Assembly (NCBI RefSeq): GCF_000009625.1
Contig: NC_002678.2
Span: forward strand, 3,380,001-3,444,000
Reading direction: 5' to 3'
DNA: 64,000 bases
DNA from: Mesorhizobium japonicum MAFF 303099
GTDB taxonomy: Bacteria > Pseudomonadota > Alphaproteobacteria > Rhizobiales > Rhizobiaceae
Numbering within the stretch: the first letter of the stretch is position 1; each line of letters starts with the position of its first letter. Shown here piece after piece: positions 29,696-38,850 of the stretch. The notes beneath the pieces are model-generated. The model saw only the letters and a program-made list of their open reading frames with translations, had not been told where the DNA came from and made no database searches. A program made the translations under genes and the position numbers.

Positions 29696-30505
29696 CTATT
29701 CCTCGTGCTGGCGGCGCAGGCGCCGCTCCAGTGCCCTGAGCGCCAGCGACAGGCCGACGGTGAGGATGAGATAGATATAGGCAACGATCGAATAGGTCTC
29801 GAAGAAGCGGAACGAGCCGGCGGCGTAGATCTTGCCCATCTGGGTGATGTCGGCGACGCCGAGCACCGAGACCAGCGAGGAATCCTTGACCAGAGCGACG
29901 AAATCATTGCCGAGCGGCGGCAATATGGTGCGGATCGCCTGCGGAAAGACGATTAGCCGGAAGCGTTGCGTGCGGCTCAGCCCAAGCGCCTTGGCCGCCT
30001 CGATCTGGCCCTTCTCGACCGCCTGGATGCCGGCGCGAAAGACCTCCGAGATGAAGGCCGAGTAGCCGATGGTCAGCGCCATGATGGCGCGCCACAACAG
30101 CGACACGTCGCGTACCAGGAGCTCGCCGAGATAGCCGGCACTTTGCAGCGGCGCGGTCAGCGCGTTCCAGGCCGCGACGAAGGCCGGCGCACCGGCAAAG
30201 GCGATCCAGAACAACAGCACCAGGATCGGCACGCCGCGGATGATCTCGACATAGAAGCGCGCGATCTGGCGAAGCCAGGGCGAGCCCGACAAGCCCATCA
30301 GCGCGACCCCGAGACCGATGATCGACGCCATGGCGAAGGCGACGACGGTGACGAAGACGGTTATGCCGATGCCCTTGGCGACCGTGGCGAAGACCTGGGC
30401 ATAGAGGTCGCTGGCCGCGATGAAGAGGGCCGCCGCCAGTGCAAGCACGGCGGCAGCGGCAAGCCACCAGGGGAATTCGGCTTTGGCGGCGGAATGGCCC
30501 TGCAT
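29696..30505 (-). CDS. Polar amino-acid ABC transporter permease
   Basis: The 269-residue protein is a His/Glu/Gln/Arg-type permease with about five to six helices. The EAA loop is EAAKALGLSRTQRFRLIVFPQAIRTILPPLGNDF (given here by its landmarks, residues about 170-203), which docks the ATPase. PILVLLFWIAF and KDSSLVSVLGV are typical. It is codirectional with the binding-protein gene 71 bp upstream. No ATPase gene is adjacent, so that subunit must be encoded elsewhere. Confidence 0.9.
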   Translation of the reverse strand: MQGHSAAKAEFPWWLAAAAVLALAAALFIAASDLYAQVFATVAKGIGITVFVTVVAFAMASIIGLGVALMGLSGSPWLRQIARFYVEIIRGVPILVLLFWIAFAGAPAFVAAWNALTAPLQSAGYLGELLVRDVSLLWRAIMALTIGYSAFISEVFRAGIQAVEKGQIEAAKALGLSRTQRFRLIVFPQAIRTILPPLGNDFVALVKDSSLVSVLGVADITQMGKIYAAGSFRFFETYSIVAYIYLILTVGLSLALRALERRLRRQHEE

Positions 30506-30576
30506 CAGAAGGATTGCGCCAAACGCAAACTCAGCGCGAGTTCCTGTGCATTACCCCGCACGCGCGACAACAGGAC

Positions 30577-31374
30577 CTACTGCCCCATCTTGTAGTCAAG
30601 AAACCACTTCTTGTTCAGCGCATCGAGCGTCCCGTCCGCCTTGAGCGCGGCGATCGCGGCGTTGACCGGCTTCACCAGGTCCGATCCCTTCGGGAAGATG
30701 AAGCCAAAATCCTCGGTGCCGAGCGGGCCGCCGATCAGCTTGAGCTTGCCCCCGGAAGCATCGACATAGCCCTTGCCGGCGGTGCCGTCGGTCAGCACGA
30801 CATCGACGTCGCCCGACTTCAGGGCCTGCACCGTGGCGCCGAAAGTCTCGAACAGTTTGATGCGCGGGTTCTGCTCATTGCCGTCGAGCACGCTGTAGAC
30901 CGCGGTGTAGAAGGGCGTGGTGCCGGGCTGCGCGCCGATCAGCCCGTCCTTGAAGGCGCCGAAGGTCTTGGCGTCGGTGAAGCGGCTTTCGTCGCCGCGC
31001 ACCAGCATGAACTGCTCCGAGCGCATATAGGGGTCGGAGAAATCGACCTTCTCCTTGCGGTCGTCCTTGATGGTGATGCCGGTCATGCCGATGTTGTACT
31101 GCTTGTCGGAAACCGCCTGGATCATCGCGTCCCAGGAGGTGTTCTGATACTCGACCTTGAAATTGAGCCGTTTGGCGATTTCGTTCATCGCATCATATTC
31201 CCAGCCGATCTGCTTCCCCGTCTTGGGATCGATGAACTGCAGCGGCGGATAGGCGTTTTCAGTCACCACCACCACTTGTCTGCCGCCGAGATCGGGCAGC
31301 GCCTGCGCGAAGGCGGCAACGGGCGCCAGCACGAGGGCCAGCAGGCCGGCCAGCAGCAGTTTCGACTTGGTCAT
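30577..31374 (-). CDS. Amino-acid ABC transporter substrate-binding protein
   Basis: The 265-residue periplasmic protein has a Sec signal ([20 protein letters not shown]) and the SBP_bac_3 fold. Motifs are [61 protein letters not shown] and KVDFSDPYM. Ligand is predicted to be a polar amino acid; exact specificity is not readable. It pairs with the permease downstream. Confidence 0.9.
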   Translation of the reverse strand: MTKSKLLLAGLLALVLAPVAAFAQALPDLGGRQVVVVTENAYPPLQFIDPKTGKQIGWEYDAMNEIAKRLNFKVEYQNTSWDAMIQAVSDKQYNIGMTGITIKDDRKEKVDFSDPYMRSEQFMLVRGDESRFTDAKTFGAFKDGLIGAQPGTTPFYTAVYSVLDGNEQNPRIKLFETFGATVQALKSGDVDVVLTDGTAGKGYVDASGGKLKLIGGPLGTEDFGFIFPKGSDLVKPVNAAIAALKADGTLDALNKKWFLDYKMGQ

Positions 31375-31532
31375 GACATACTCCCGGAAAATTGAAGGCG
31401 CCCGGATGGGCTTACAGGAAATCCGGCGCCGACTTTAGCTTTCCGCATGCGCCATGCAAGACGGTCCACTGCGTCAGCGCGCGCGAAAAGGGATTCGGAT
31501 GCCCTGAATTCAGGGATTTCGGGATGATCTGG

Positions 31533-32069
31533 CTATCTCGAACCAGAAACCAGCGCCTCCGCATCGGCCGAGGCGTCTTCCGCCACAGCGTTGCGCAAGT
31601 CGGCAACGAGATGGGTGAGCGTCGCGTGCAGCGCTTTCGCTTCACCAGGCTGGAGCGGTACGCTGCAGGCGAGCGCCGCGGACACATCCTGCGCTCGCGC
31701 ACTCAGAGCCTGGCCCCTGGCCGTCGGCTCGACCAGCACGCGGCGCTCATCGGCGGCATCGCGACGGCGGGTGACAAGCCCGCTCGCCTCCATCCGCTTG
31801 AGCAGCGGCGTCAACGTCGCGGAATCGAGGCCCAGCGCCTCGCCAAGCGCGCCCACCGTGCTCGGCGCGTGCTCCCATAGCGCCAACATGACCAGATATT
31901 GCGGATAGGTCAGGCCGAGCGGATCGAGCAACGGCCGGTAGATCTTGGTCATCAGCCCGCTGGCCGAATAGAGCGCGAAGCAGAGCTGCTGATCGAGCCG
32001 CGGTACGCTGATCGTCCCGGCGGTCTCCGCCGGGACGTCGCTGGTGTTCTTTGTGGTCTTTCCCGTCAT
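31533..32069 (-). CDS. ohrR: OhrR, MarR-family organic peroxide sensor
   Basis: The 178-residue MarR-type regulator has the OhrR signature LDQQLCFALYSASGLMTKIYRPLL split at residues about 26-50, including the redox Cys30. The winged helix has TVGALGEALGLDSATLTPLLKRME and the wing RRRDAADERRVLVEPT. Peroxide oxidation of Cys30 releases the repressor from the ohr promoter. It overlaps the ohr stop as ATGA, so the two form an ohr-ohrR operon with autorepression. The C-terminal tail is longer than usual. Confidence 0.93.
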   Translation of the reverse strand: MTGKTTKNTSDVPAETAGTISVPRLDQQLCFALYSASGLMTKIYRPLLDPLGLTYPQYLVMLALWEHAPSTVGALGEALGLDSATLTPLLKRMEASGLVTRRRDAADERRVLVEPTARGQALSARAQDVSAALACSVPLQPGEAKALHATLTHLVADLRNAVAEDASADAEALVSGSR

Positions 32070-32479
32070 GCCGCCTTTACCGAAAGCGCCACGTCGACAT
32101 TGCCCCGGATGGCGTTGGAATACGGGCAGATCTTGTGCGCTTCCGATACAAGCGCTTCCGCGGCTGCCTGATCAAGGCCTTTCGTCTCCGCCGCGAGGGC
32201 AACGCCGAGCTTGAAGCCCTCGCCATTGGGAAGCAGGCTGACGGTGGATGTTACCCCGGCATCCGTGAGCGGCAGCTTCTGTTTGCGCGCGACGAAGCGG
32301 ATGGCGCTTTCGAAGCAAGCGGCGTAGCCGATGGCGAAAAGCTGTTCGGGATTGGTGGCGCCGCCCGGCCCGCCGAGCTCCTTGGGCATCGCCAAATCGA
32401 CCTTGAGCAGGCCGTCGCTGGTCTCGCCATGGCCGGCGCGGCCGCCGGTGACGTGAGCCTGTGTGGTGTAGAGTGCCAT
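32066..32479 (-). CDS. ohr: Organic hydroperoxide resistance protein Ohr
   Basis: The 137-residue Ohr protein has reactive Cys55 in IGYAACFESAI and Cys118 in HKICPYSNAI, with NPEQLFA and the HGETSDG start region. It reduces fatty-acid and other organic hydroperoxides using lipoylated partner proteins as thiol donors. That is notable because lipoyl enzymes SucB and Lpd are encoded in this window. It has GGAGAT seven bases before the ATG. Confidence 0.95.
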   Translation of the reverse strand: MALYTTQAHVTGGRAGHGETSDGLLKVDLAMPKELGGPGGATNPEQLFAIGYAACFESAIRFVARKQKLPLTDAGVTSTVSLLPNGEGFKLGVALAAETKGLDQAAAEALVSEAHKICPYSNAIRGNVDVALSVKAA

Positions 32480-32489
32480 TTCAAATCTC

Positions 32490-32538
32490 CAATTATCTTG
32501 TGCACGATTATTTAGTATACAATATAATATGCCGTCAA
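32490..32538 (-). promoter_or_regulatory. ohr promoter with candidate OhrR operator
   Basis: On the minus strand TTGACG (32533-32538) can serve as -35, with an AT-rich TAAATA region near 32511-32516 as -10. Downstream is the imperfect palindrome AATAATCGTGCACAAGATAATT (halves AATAATCGTGC and ACAAGATAATT, 32490-32511), centred on GTGCAC and close to the ribosome site. Position and AT-rich dyad suit OhrR binding; the assignment is inferred. Confidence 0.5.
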
Positions 32539-32588
32539 CGGCCGAATGCTGTTTCGTGGGCCGGAAGCGTTCACAGTCTGGTGAAACG

Positions 32589-32616
32589 AAAAAAGGCGGC
32601 CGAAGCCGCCTTTTTT
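32589..32616 (-). terminator. Rho-independent terminator of rplS
   Basis: Stem AAAAAAGGCGGC/GCCGCCTTTTTT with a CGAA loop. It has U-tracts in both directions but serves rplS, whose stop lies 19 bp upstream on the minus strand. Confidence 0.88.
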
Positions 32617-32634
32617 ATGGGAATTCCGAAAGCC

Positions 32635-33180
32635 TTACTCGGCCGGGGTCGCCTCGGCGGCCTTGGCTGCCTCAGCCTCGGCGGCGGCCTTCTTCTCGGC
32701 GGCTTCCTTGGCGGCCGTCTCGGCGGCCAGCGCCTGGGCGGCCGCGACCTTCTCGGCCTCGATGCGGGCCTTCTCGGCGTTCAGCGCGTCGCGCTCCTCA
32801 TCGTTGAGCTTGCGGGCGCGCACGCCGGTGTTTTCCGAAATACGGGCCGACTTGCCGCGACGGTCGCGCAGGTAATAGAGCTTGGCGCGACGCACCTTGC
32901 CGCGGCGCACGATCTCGACGCCCTCGACCATCGGCGAGAAGACCGGGAACACGCGCTCGACGCCTTCGCCATAGGAGATCTTGCGGACGGTGAAATTTTC
33001 CTGGAAGCCGGAACCGGCGCGGGCGATGACGACGCCTTCATAGGCCTGGACGCGGGTGCGGGTGCCTTCGGTCACGCGGACCTGGACGCGCACGGTGTCG
33101 CCGGGCTGGAATTCGGGGAGCTTGCGCTTGGCTTCGATCTTGGCGGCCTGCTCGGCCTCGAGCTGACGGATGATATCCAT
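32635..33180 (-). CDS. rplS: 50S ribosomal protein L19 with long C-terminal extension
   Basis: Residues 1-120 are a standard L19: [52 protein letters not shown] and [20 protein letters not shown]. It lies at the 30S-50S interface. About 60 further residues form an Ala/Glu/Lys-rich helix ([20 protein letters not shown] at the end), longer than in most bacteria though rhizobial L19s are often extended. In related genomes rplS belongs with trmD and rimM; here a TSUP transporter gene on the opposite strand separates them. Confidence 0.95.
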   Translation of the reverse strand: MDIIRQLEAEQAAKIEAKRKLPEFQPGDTVRVQVRVTEGTRTRVQAYEGVVIARAGSGFQENFTVRKISYGEGVERVFPVFSPMVEGVEIVRRGKVRRAKLYYLRDRRGKSARISENTGVRARKLNDEERDALNAEKARIEAEKVAAAQALAAETAAKEAAEKKAAAEAEAAKAAEATPAE

Positions 33181-33506
33181 CTCAATAATCCACTTCTTGT
33201 TCTTCCGACAGTCAGAGCGTCCGACACTCGCCTTGCAGTTCCATTGACCGCTCGGCTATGTCCTTTGCCTCCGAGACATTCGTCTGCAAGACATCGGACA
33301 GGGGCGACTACACCGTCATTGTTGACGGGTCCGGCAGATTCTTCTTCCGGTTCGGCGGCGACATACAGCTATTTCAGCGCTTTGTCACGCCCGCGCACGA
33401 GTCTTTTTTGCCGGCATGGCATCATCGTAATCGCTTCGTGCCGGGTTGCGCCGCTCTCTGGGGCTTTCTAAGCCTGATGTAACAGAGTTTTCCGCGGCGG
33501 CATCCC
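33181..33506. other. Intergenic gap between divergent rplS and TSUP genes
   Basis: This 326-bp stretch holds no supported gene. The 74-codon open frame at 33258-33482 has no ribosome site and no recognisable protein pattern. Promoters for rplS and the transporter gene should lie here, but I see no clear consensus pair. Confidence 0.5.
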
Positions 33507-34259
33507 ATGTCTGTCTTCGACGCCATCCTGCTCTTCCTGGCGGGCTTCCTGTCCGGTGCCGCCAATGCTGTCGCCGGCGGCGGCACCTTCATCACCTTCG
33601 GCGCCATGACACTGGTCGGCGTGCCGCCGATCGTCGCCAACGCCACCTCCTCGGTCACGCAATTCCCGGGCTATATCACCTCGACGCTCGCCTACTGGAC
33701 CGATATCCGCCACTTCTGGCGCGGTGCCCTGCTGCTTTGCGGCATATCGGCGATTGGCGCACTGGCCGGCGCGCTGATCCTTCTGGCGCTGTCCAACCCG
33801 TCCTTCCGCATCCTGGTGCCGTGGCTGCTTTTGGGCGCAACCGCTCTGTTTGCAGCCGGGCCGTGGCTGAAGCCAGCGCCAAAACCCGGTCATGAGGCGG
33901 CGGTCGGCTCGCTCGCCGGTTTGCTGGCACAGTTCGTGACCGCCATTTATGGCGGCTTCTTCGGCGCCGGCATGGGCGTGATGATGCTGGCGACGCTCGG
34001 CCTGACGCAGGCCGGCGACTACCACCGGCTGAACGCGCTGAAGAACATGCTGGCCGTGGTCGTCGCCGCGGTGGCGATCATCGTCTTCGTCTCGGGTGGC
34101 GTCGTCGCCTGGCCGCAGGCGATCGTCATGATTCCCGGCGGTGCGCTCGGCGGCTATGCCGGCGTCTGGATCGCCAAGCGCGTGCCGCAGAACGTGGTGC
34201 GCGGCTTCGTCGTCGCCGTCGGCCTGTTTCTGGCGTTTTACTATTTTGCCAAGGGGTGA
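33507..34259 (+). CDS. TSUP-family (TauE/SafE) membrane transporter
   Basis: The 250-residue protein has about eight helices and the TSUP repeats: [21 protein letters not shown] in the first half and [20 protein letters not shown] in the second, plus [12 protein letters not shown] and [13 protein letters not shown]. The family exports or imports sulfite, sulfonates or other small anions. The substrate here is unknown. Its last 19 bp overlap the 3' end of trmD on the other strand. Its position interrupts the common rplS-trmD-rimM order. Confidence 0.88.
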   Translation: MSVFDAILLFLAGFLSGAANAVAGGGTFITFGAMTLVGVPPIVANATSSVTQFPGYITSTLAYWTDIRHFWRGALLLCGISAIGALAGALILLALSNPSFRILVPWLLLGATALFAAGPWLKPAPKPGHEAAVGSLAGLLAQFVTAIYGGFFGAGMGVMMLATLGLTQAGDYHRLNALKNMLAVVVAAVAIIVFVSGGVVAWPQAIVMIPGGALGGYAGVWIAKRVPQNVVRGFVVAVGLFLAFYYFAKG

Positions 34260-34939
34260 GCGCCGAGAAGATCCGGCCGCCTCTCCCTGGTCAGCTGCTC
34301 CGCCTGCTCCCGCCGCCAGGCGGCGATCTTCTTGTGATTGCCCGAGGTCAGCACTTGCGGAATCTCCCGGCCCTCGAACTCCTGCGGCCTTGTGTAGTGC
34401 GGATGTTCAAGCAGGCCGTTCTCGAAACTCTCTTCCTCGCCGGATACCGCATTGCCCATCACGCCGGGCAGCAGCCGCACCACCGCGTCGAGCAGCACGA
34501 GCGCCGCCGGCTCGCCGCCGGAGAGGATGAAATCGCCGATCGACACCTCCTCTAATCCCCGCACCTCGATCAGCCGCTGGTCGACGCCCTCGAAGCGGCC
34601 GCACAGGATGACGGCACCCGGCCCGGCAGCAAGTTCCCGCACCCGCGCCTGGGTCAGCGGTTTGCCGCGTGGGCTCATCAAAAGGCGCGGACGCGTATCG
34701 CCCGGCGGCGAGGCATGGTCGATTGCCCTGGCCAGCACATCGGCACGCATCACCATGCCGGCGCCGCCGCCGGCCGGCGTGTCGTCGACGGTGCGGTGCT
34801 TGTCGGTGGCGAAATCGCGGATCTGGATCGCTTCCAGCGACCAGGTGCCGGCCTCGAGCGCGCGGCCCGCCAGCGACAGGCCGAGCGCGCCCGGAAACAT
34901 CTCGGGGTAGAGCGTCAGCACCGAGGCTTTGAATGTCAC
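34241..34939 (-). CDS. trmD: tRNA (guanine-37-N1)-methyltransferase
   Basis: The 232-residue SPOUT methyltransferase has [54 protein letters not shown] (the SAM-binding knot) and [21 protein letters not shown]. It adds m1G37 in tRNAs to prevent frameshifting. The start is GTG overlapping the rimM stop (GTGA), so the two are coupled. A few extra residues follow the usual C-terminal helix. Confidence 0.95.
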   Translation of the reverse strand: MTFKASVLTLYPEMFPGALGLSLAGRALEAGTWSLEAIQIRDFATDKHRTVDDTPAGGGAGMVMRADVLARAIDHASPPGDTRPRLLMSPRGKPLTQARVRELAAGPGAVILCGRFEGVDQRLIEVRGLEEVSIGDFILSGGEPAALVLLDAVVRLLPGVMGNAVSGEEESFENGLLEHPHYTRPQEFEGREIPQVLTSGNHKKIAAWRREQAEQLTRERRPDLLGAHPLAK

Positions 34940-35535
34940 CGGTTGCCCCCGGCGTCGCGCGGTCCGCGCGGCCTGCCCTTCGGGTCGAAGTCTTCCTCGC
35001 GCGGCGCATCGCCGTCCTCGTCCTCGACCAGCCCGGCCGCCACCGGGTCGACGCGGACAAAGCCCTCGGCGACCGACACATCAGGCACGGCGGCCTGCGT
35101 GAACGGGATCAGCACGCCCTTGCGGCCGGCGAGCGTGACGTCGAGAATATCGCCGCCGCCGAAATTATGCACCGCGACCACCTTGCCGAGCGCAGTGCCG
35201 GTATCGTCGCGAACTTCCAGTCCGACCAGGTCGGCATGGTAGAATTCATCCTCCTCGCCATCGTCCGGCAGCATCGAGCGGTCGACGAACAATTCCGTAC
35301 CGGCGAGCGCTTCGGCGGCATTGCGGTCGCTGATGCCCTTGAAACGCACCACGACGACGGTGTTGGCCGGCCTTATGTCTGTGATCTGGAAGGCGCGGCC
35401 ATCCCTGGCATAGAGCGGCCCATAATCGGCCAGCGCCATCGGCTCGCCGGTGAAGGTCTTCACCCTGAGTTCGCCCTTGATGCCATGGGCGGCGCCGATC
35501 ACGGCCATCTGGACAGGGTTTTGCGGCTTGCTCAT
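34936..35535 (-). CDS. rimM: Ribosome maturation factor RimM
   Basis: The 199-residue protein has the N-terminal RimM domain ([22 protein letters not shown]) and the PRC-barrel ([48 protein letters not shown]). It assists 16S rRNA 3'-domain maturation with S19. The C-terminus is an acidic tail ([17 protein letters not shown]). It heads the rimM-trmD pair. Confidence 0.94.
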   Translation of the reverse strand: MSKPQNPVQMAVIGAAHGIKGELRVKTFTGEPMALADYGPLYARDGRAFQITDIRPANTVVVVRFKGISDRNAAEALAGTELFVDRSMLPDDGEEDEFYHADLVGLEVRDDTGTALGKVVAVHNFGGGDILDVTLAGRKGVLIPFTQAAVPDVSVAEGFVRVDPVAAGLVEDEDGDAPREEDFDPKGRPRGPRDAGGNR

Positions 35536-35631
35536 CGCGAATATCCTTTGGCCTGCTCTAACCCCACGCGGCCATCATTTCAATGACGGGCTCTTCACCG
35601 CTTCCTAACCCGGATACAAGAAAATGCCGCC

Positions 35632-36570
35632 ATGCAGGAATTCCTCATCCCGGCGAAACCCGATCTCCAGGCGGCGCGTGAAAGCTGGCTGAAGATGCTC
35701 GCGCGTGAACGTCGCCTATCACCCGAGACAGTGGAAGCCTATGAGCGCGACACGCGCCAGTTCCTGCATTTCCTCACCGGCCATTGCGGCGGCTCGCCCG
35801 GCATTTCCGACATCGCCAATCTGCGCCCGGCCGATCTGCGCGGCTTCCTCGCCGCCCGCCGCAACGCCGGCGCCGGCGCCCGCACGCTGGGCCGAGGTCT
35901 CGCCGGCATCCGTTCGCTGCTGCGGTTCCTCGAACGCCGTGGCCTGGTCAACGCCGCTGGCGCCGCCGCGTTGCGCGCGCCGCGCCAGCCCAAATCGCTG
36001 CCAAAACCGCTGACGGCGAGCGACGCCAAACAGGTCGTGTCGGTGGAAGGCCAGCTGGCCGAAGAGCCCTGGATCGCCGCCCGCAACGCCGCCGTGCTGA
36101 CGCTGCTCTACGGCTCGGGCCTGCGCATTTCCGAAGCGCTCGGCCTCGCCGGCGCCGATCTGGCCTCGGAGACCGACACCGTGCTTCGCGTCACCGGCAA
36201 GGGCGGCAAGACGCGGCTGGTGCCGGTGCTGCCGGTGGCGCTGCGGGCAATCGCCGAATATCGCCGGCTCTGCCCCTATCATCTCGATCCGAAAGGCCTG
36301 TTGTTTCGCGGCGCGCGCGGCGGCCCGCTCAACCCGGCCATCATCCAGCGCGACATGGCCAAACTGCGCTCGGCGCTCAACCTGCCCGACACCGCGACCC
36401 CGCATGCGCTGCGCCACTCCTTCGCCACCCATTTGCTTGGCCGCGGCGGTGATCTGCGCACCATCCAGGAACTGCTCGGCCACGCCAGCCTGTCGACGAC
36501 GCAAATCTACACCGGCGTCGACACCGCAAGGCTGCTGGAAATCTACGAATCGGCCCATCCGAGGGCATAA
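35632..36570 (+). CDS. xerC: Tyrosine recombinase XerC
   Basis: The 312-residue integrase has the N-terminal SAM-like domain (about 12-110) and a catalytic domain with the full set: Arg165 (GSGLRISEAL), Lys190 (TGKGGKTR), His258 and Arg261 (HALRHSFATHLL), His284 (LGHASLSTTQ) and Tyr293 (QIYTGVD). With XerD it resolves chromosome dimers at dif under FtsK control. Location next to rimM rather than beside a mobile element and the overall similarity favour XerC over a phage integrase. Confidence 0.93.
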   Translation: MQEFLIPAKPDLQAARESWLKMLARERRLSPETVEAYERDTRQFLHFLTGHCGGSPGISDIANLRPADLRGFLAARRNAGAGARTLGRGLAGIRSLLRFLERRGLVNAAGAAALRAPRQPKSLPKPLTASDAKQVVSVEGQLAEEPWIAARNAAVLTLLYGSGLRISEALGLAGADLASETDTVLRVTGKGGKTRLVPVLPVALRAIAEYRRLCPYHLDPKGLLFRGARGGPLNPAIIQRDMAKLRSALNLPDTATPHALRHSFATHLLGRGGDLRTIQELLGHASLSTTQIYTGVDTARLLEIYESAHPRA

Positions 36571-36632
36571 ACCCTTCAATTTCGCGGTACCAGTTAACCG
36601 TTTTGCCGCTTTTCAGTCCTAGGAATGGGATC

Positions 36633-37703
36633 ATGAAACGCGTCATTGCCATCGCCGACCGTGCAGCTTCCATCTCGCTGAAGCTGCTTGTTGCGCTCAA
36701 CGTGCTGTTTTTCCTGTCCTTCCTTGCCGTCCTGCTGTTCGCGGCCGGAAGGGCACATGCGGAAGTCCCGACCTGCAGCGGCGCCGACATGCTGTTGGCC
36801 CTGCAGAAGAGCAGCCCTGCCACCTACAGCAAGATCGAGGCGGAAGCCGCCGCCACGCTGAATGGCAAGGGCCTGCTGTGGAAGCTGGAGAAATCGGGCG
36901 AACAGCCATCCTACCTGTTCGGCACCATGCACATGACGGACCCGCGCGTCACCACGCTGCCGCCCGAGGCACAAAAGGCCTTTGACGCCGCCGGCACCCT
37001 CATCATCGAAACCACCGACGTGCTCGACAAGCAGAAGATGATGACGGCGATGCTGAAGGAGCCGGACCTGATGATGTTCACCGACTCCACGACGCTGTCG
37101 TCCTTGCTGAAGCCGGACGAAGCCGCGGCGATGAATGCAGCGCTCGACGCGCGCGGCATCCCGCCGGCAACCGTCGCCAAGATGAAGCCGTGGATGCTGT
37201 CGGCGATGATGGCGCTTCCGGCCTGCGAACTCGCCCGCCAGTCCGGCGGGGCACCGGTGCTCGACGTCAAGCTGGCAGAGAGCGCCAAGGCGGCCGGCAA
37301 GCCGGTGGAAGGGTTGGAAACGGCCGAGAGCCAGCTGCGCGCCATGGCCTCGCTGCCGCTTGCCTTCCACATGAAGGGCCTGGTCGACACGCTGAAGCTC
37401 GGCGACAAGGTCAACGACATCAACGAGACCATGATCGTGCTCTACCAGCGCGGCGACACCGGCATGTTCTGGCCGCTGTTCCGCGCAGCCATGCCGGACG
37501 AGCAGAACGACGCCTCGGGCTATGCCGCCTTCGAGGAAACCATGATCACCAGCCGCAACAAGGTGATGGTCGATCACGCCGGGCCGATCCTGGCCAGGGG
37601 CAATGCCTTCATGGCGGTCGGCGCGCTGCACCTCCCCGGTCCCGAGGGACTGGTCGAGGATTTCCGCAAGGCCGGCTACACCGTCACCGCCGTGGGGCTT
37701 TAA
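36633..37703 (+). CDS. TraB/GumN family protein
   Basis: The 356-residue protein starts with an N-terminal hydrophobic helix (LLVALNVLFFLSFLAVLLFA). The TraB/GumN domain follows: GLLWKLEKSGEQPSYLFGTMHMTDPR, then LIIETTD, then RNKVMVDHAGPILARGNAFMAVGALHLPGPEGL. The GTxH and GxxH motifs suggest a metal-dependent hydrolase, but the reaction is not established. The start at 36633 follows AGGAATGGG; the frame upstream to 36603 is less likely. A second, truncated copy of its last 20 codons lies at 38253-38316. Confidence 0.83.
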   Translation: MKRVIAIADRAASISLKLLVALNVLFFLSFLAVLLFAAGRAHAEVPTCSGADMLLALQKSSPATYSKIEAEAAATLNGKGLLWKLEKSGEQPSYLFGTMHMTDPRVTTLPPEAQKAFDAAGTLIIETTDVLDKQKMMTAMLKEPDLMMFTDSTTLSSLLKPDEAAAMNAALDARGIPPATVAKMKPWMLSAMMALPACELARQSGGAPVLDVKLAESAKAAGKPVEGLETAESQLRAMASLPLAFHMKGLVDTLKLGDKVNDINETMIVLYQRGDTGMFWPLFRAAMPDEQNDASGYAAFEETMITSRNKVMVDHAGPILARGNAFMAVGALHLPGPEGLVEDFRKAGYTVTAVGL

Positions 37704-37706
37704 CCC

Positions 37707-38183
37707 CTACTTGATCAAGACCTGAGCCAGCACCGCCGGAACGATGATCCGGTGAAACGGCTTGACGATGGCGAGATAGGTCCGCCCAAACAGATTGTGC
37801 GTCTTCACGATCGTCGACGCAGCCACCTCCTGCCGACCCGCGCCGAGGTCGTTCACCTCCACCAGGATGCGGAAATCGAGATGCCGGTCGTCCAGGCCAA
37901 GGACGACCTTGCCATGTGCCTGGCTGATGAGCGGAAATATGCCGATCCTGCTTTCCGGCGGCGCGTCGGGGTCTGCCCCCGTTTTCAGCCCAAATGGCCT
38001 GACGGCAAGGTTGCGCAGCGCCGTGAGCCGGCCGACCCATTTCGGTGTCCGCCCCAGGACGCGTTCGGCCGCGCCGAATGCGGTCAGGGCAAGACCATCG
38101 GTTGTCAGCACGTATCGGTCGGCGAACTGAGCGCCGGCAAGAATGCCTTCGGGATCGGGAAAAGTCTGTGCAGTGGGCGTCAT
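37707..38183 (-). CDS. DUF2867 family protein
   Basis: The 158-residue protein matches DUF2867: AQFADRYVLTTDG, KWVGRLTALRNLAVRPFGLKTG, DRHLDFRILVEVND and VKTHNLFGRTYLAIVKPFHRIIVPAVL. Function is unknown; the fold may bind a hydrophobic ligand. The start at 38183 (MTPTAQTFPDP) is used because the upstream 34 residues of the open frame are unlike the family. It is antisense to its neighbours and lies between the TraB gene and a truncated copy of that gene's 3' end, so it was probably inserted. Confidence 0.8.
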   Translation of the reverse strand: MTPTAQTFPDPEGILAGAQFADRYVLTTDGLALTAFGAAERVLGRTPKWVGRLTALRNLAVRPFGLKTGADPDAPPESRIGIFPLISQAHGKVVLGLDDRHLDFRILVEVNDLGAGRQEVAASTIVKTHNLFGRTYLAIVKPFHRIIVPAVLAQVLIK

Positions 38184-38252
38184 ATCGGCAAATCCCTCGC
38201 AACCAACGATAGCATCGGTTGGTTTGGGGCACTGCGTGGCGAAACGTCGCCA

Positions 38253-38316
38253 GCCCGGAGAGGGACTGGTCGAGGATTTCCGCAAAGCCGGCTATACTGT
38301 CATCGCCGTCAATTGA
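38253..38316 (+). pseudogene. Truncated copy of the TraB/GumN gene 3' end
   Basis: It reads EGLVEDFRKAGYTVIAVN then TGA, matching the last codons of the TraB gene at 37645-37703 (EGLVEDFRKAGYTVTAVGL). Most DNA differences are third-position changes (AAG/AAA, TAC/TAT, ACC/ACT). It has no start and no upstream homology. Confidence 0.82.
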
Positions 38317-38443
38317 GTCGGATGGCAGTGGGGGGCCCTAAACGCCGCGTTTTCGGCGTTTTCCTTCCCTAGCGTGAAACCCATTCAACGGTTGCACGTT
38401 GACGGCTGTTGATTGATAATTTTCATCCACGGAGGACACTTTT

Positions 38444-38734
38444 ATGGCGAATCCATCAAACGACAGGCCAAGCAGCGGTGGCGGCGGCAGCCCCTGGCTG
38501 ATTGCTCTGGTCGTCGTTATCCTGGCGATTGTCGCGTATTACGTTTTCGGCAGACGCGGCGAGCATCCGGCACCCGCCGAACCGCCAGCGGCCAGCACAC
38601 CGGCTCCGGCGCCCGCTCCGGCAGAACCGATGAAGCCCGCCGAACCGGCCAAGCCAGCTGAACCAGCACCGGCTCCAGCCCCGGCTCCGGCACCGGCACC
38701 TGCGCCCGCACCGGCCCCTGCTCCAGCCAACTGA
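38444..38734 (+). CDS. Small membrane-anchored protein with Pro-Ala repeat tail
   Basis: The 96-residue protein has a short Ser/Gly-rich N-terminus, one membrane helix (WLIALVVVILAIVAYYVFG), an Arg-Arg stop-transfer signal and a periplasmic tail made almost entirely of PA, PAEP and PAPA repeats (residues about 45-95). Such tails can span peptidoglycan as stiff rods. I do not recognise a defined family. GGAGGA lies eight bases before the ATG and a good terminator follows, so it is an independent small transcription unit. Confidence 0.75.
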   Translation: MANPSNDRPSSGGGGSPWLIALVVVILAIVAYYVFGRRGEHPAPAEPPAASTPAPAPAPAEPMKPAEPAKPAEPAPAPAPAPAPAPAPAPAPAPAN

Positions 38735-38754
38735 TCGGCTCGACATCAAATACG

Positions 38755-38785
38755 AACGGCCCGCTGAAAGGCGGGCCGTTTTGCT
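38755..38785 (+). terminator. Rho-independent terminator after the Pro-Ala protein gene
   Basis: A 10-bp stem AACGGCCCGC/GCGGGCCGTT with a 6-nt loop is followed by TTGCTTT. Confidence 0.8.
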
Positions 38786-38850
38786 TTGGATGATGGCGCT
38801 ACGGGTTCGTCATCTTCGGGCTTGCCCGAGGATGACCAAGCGCTGGTGCT

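Noticed and set aside
31502..31515. CCCTGAATTCAGGG palindrome after ohrR as a terminator or operator
   Set aside because: It has no U-tract in either direction and lies downstream of ohrR, so no role can be supported.
33258..33482. A 74-codon plus-strand frame between rplS and the TSUP gene
   Set aside because: No ribosome site, no recognisable domain and composition of random sequence.
35632..36570. The tyrosine recombinase as a mobile-element integrase
   Set aside because: It is next to rimM, lacks att-like repeats and neighbouring mobile genes, and reads as a normal XerC.
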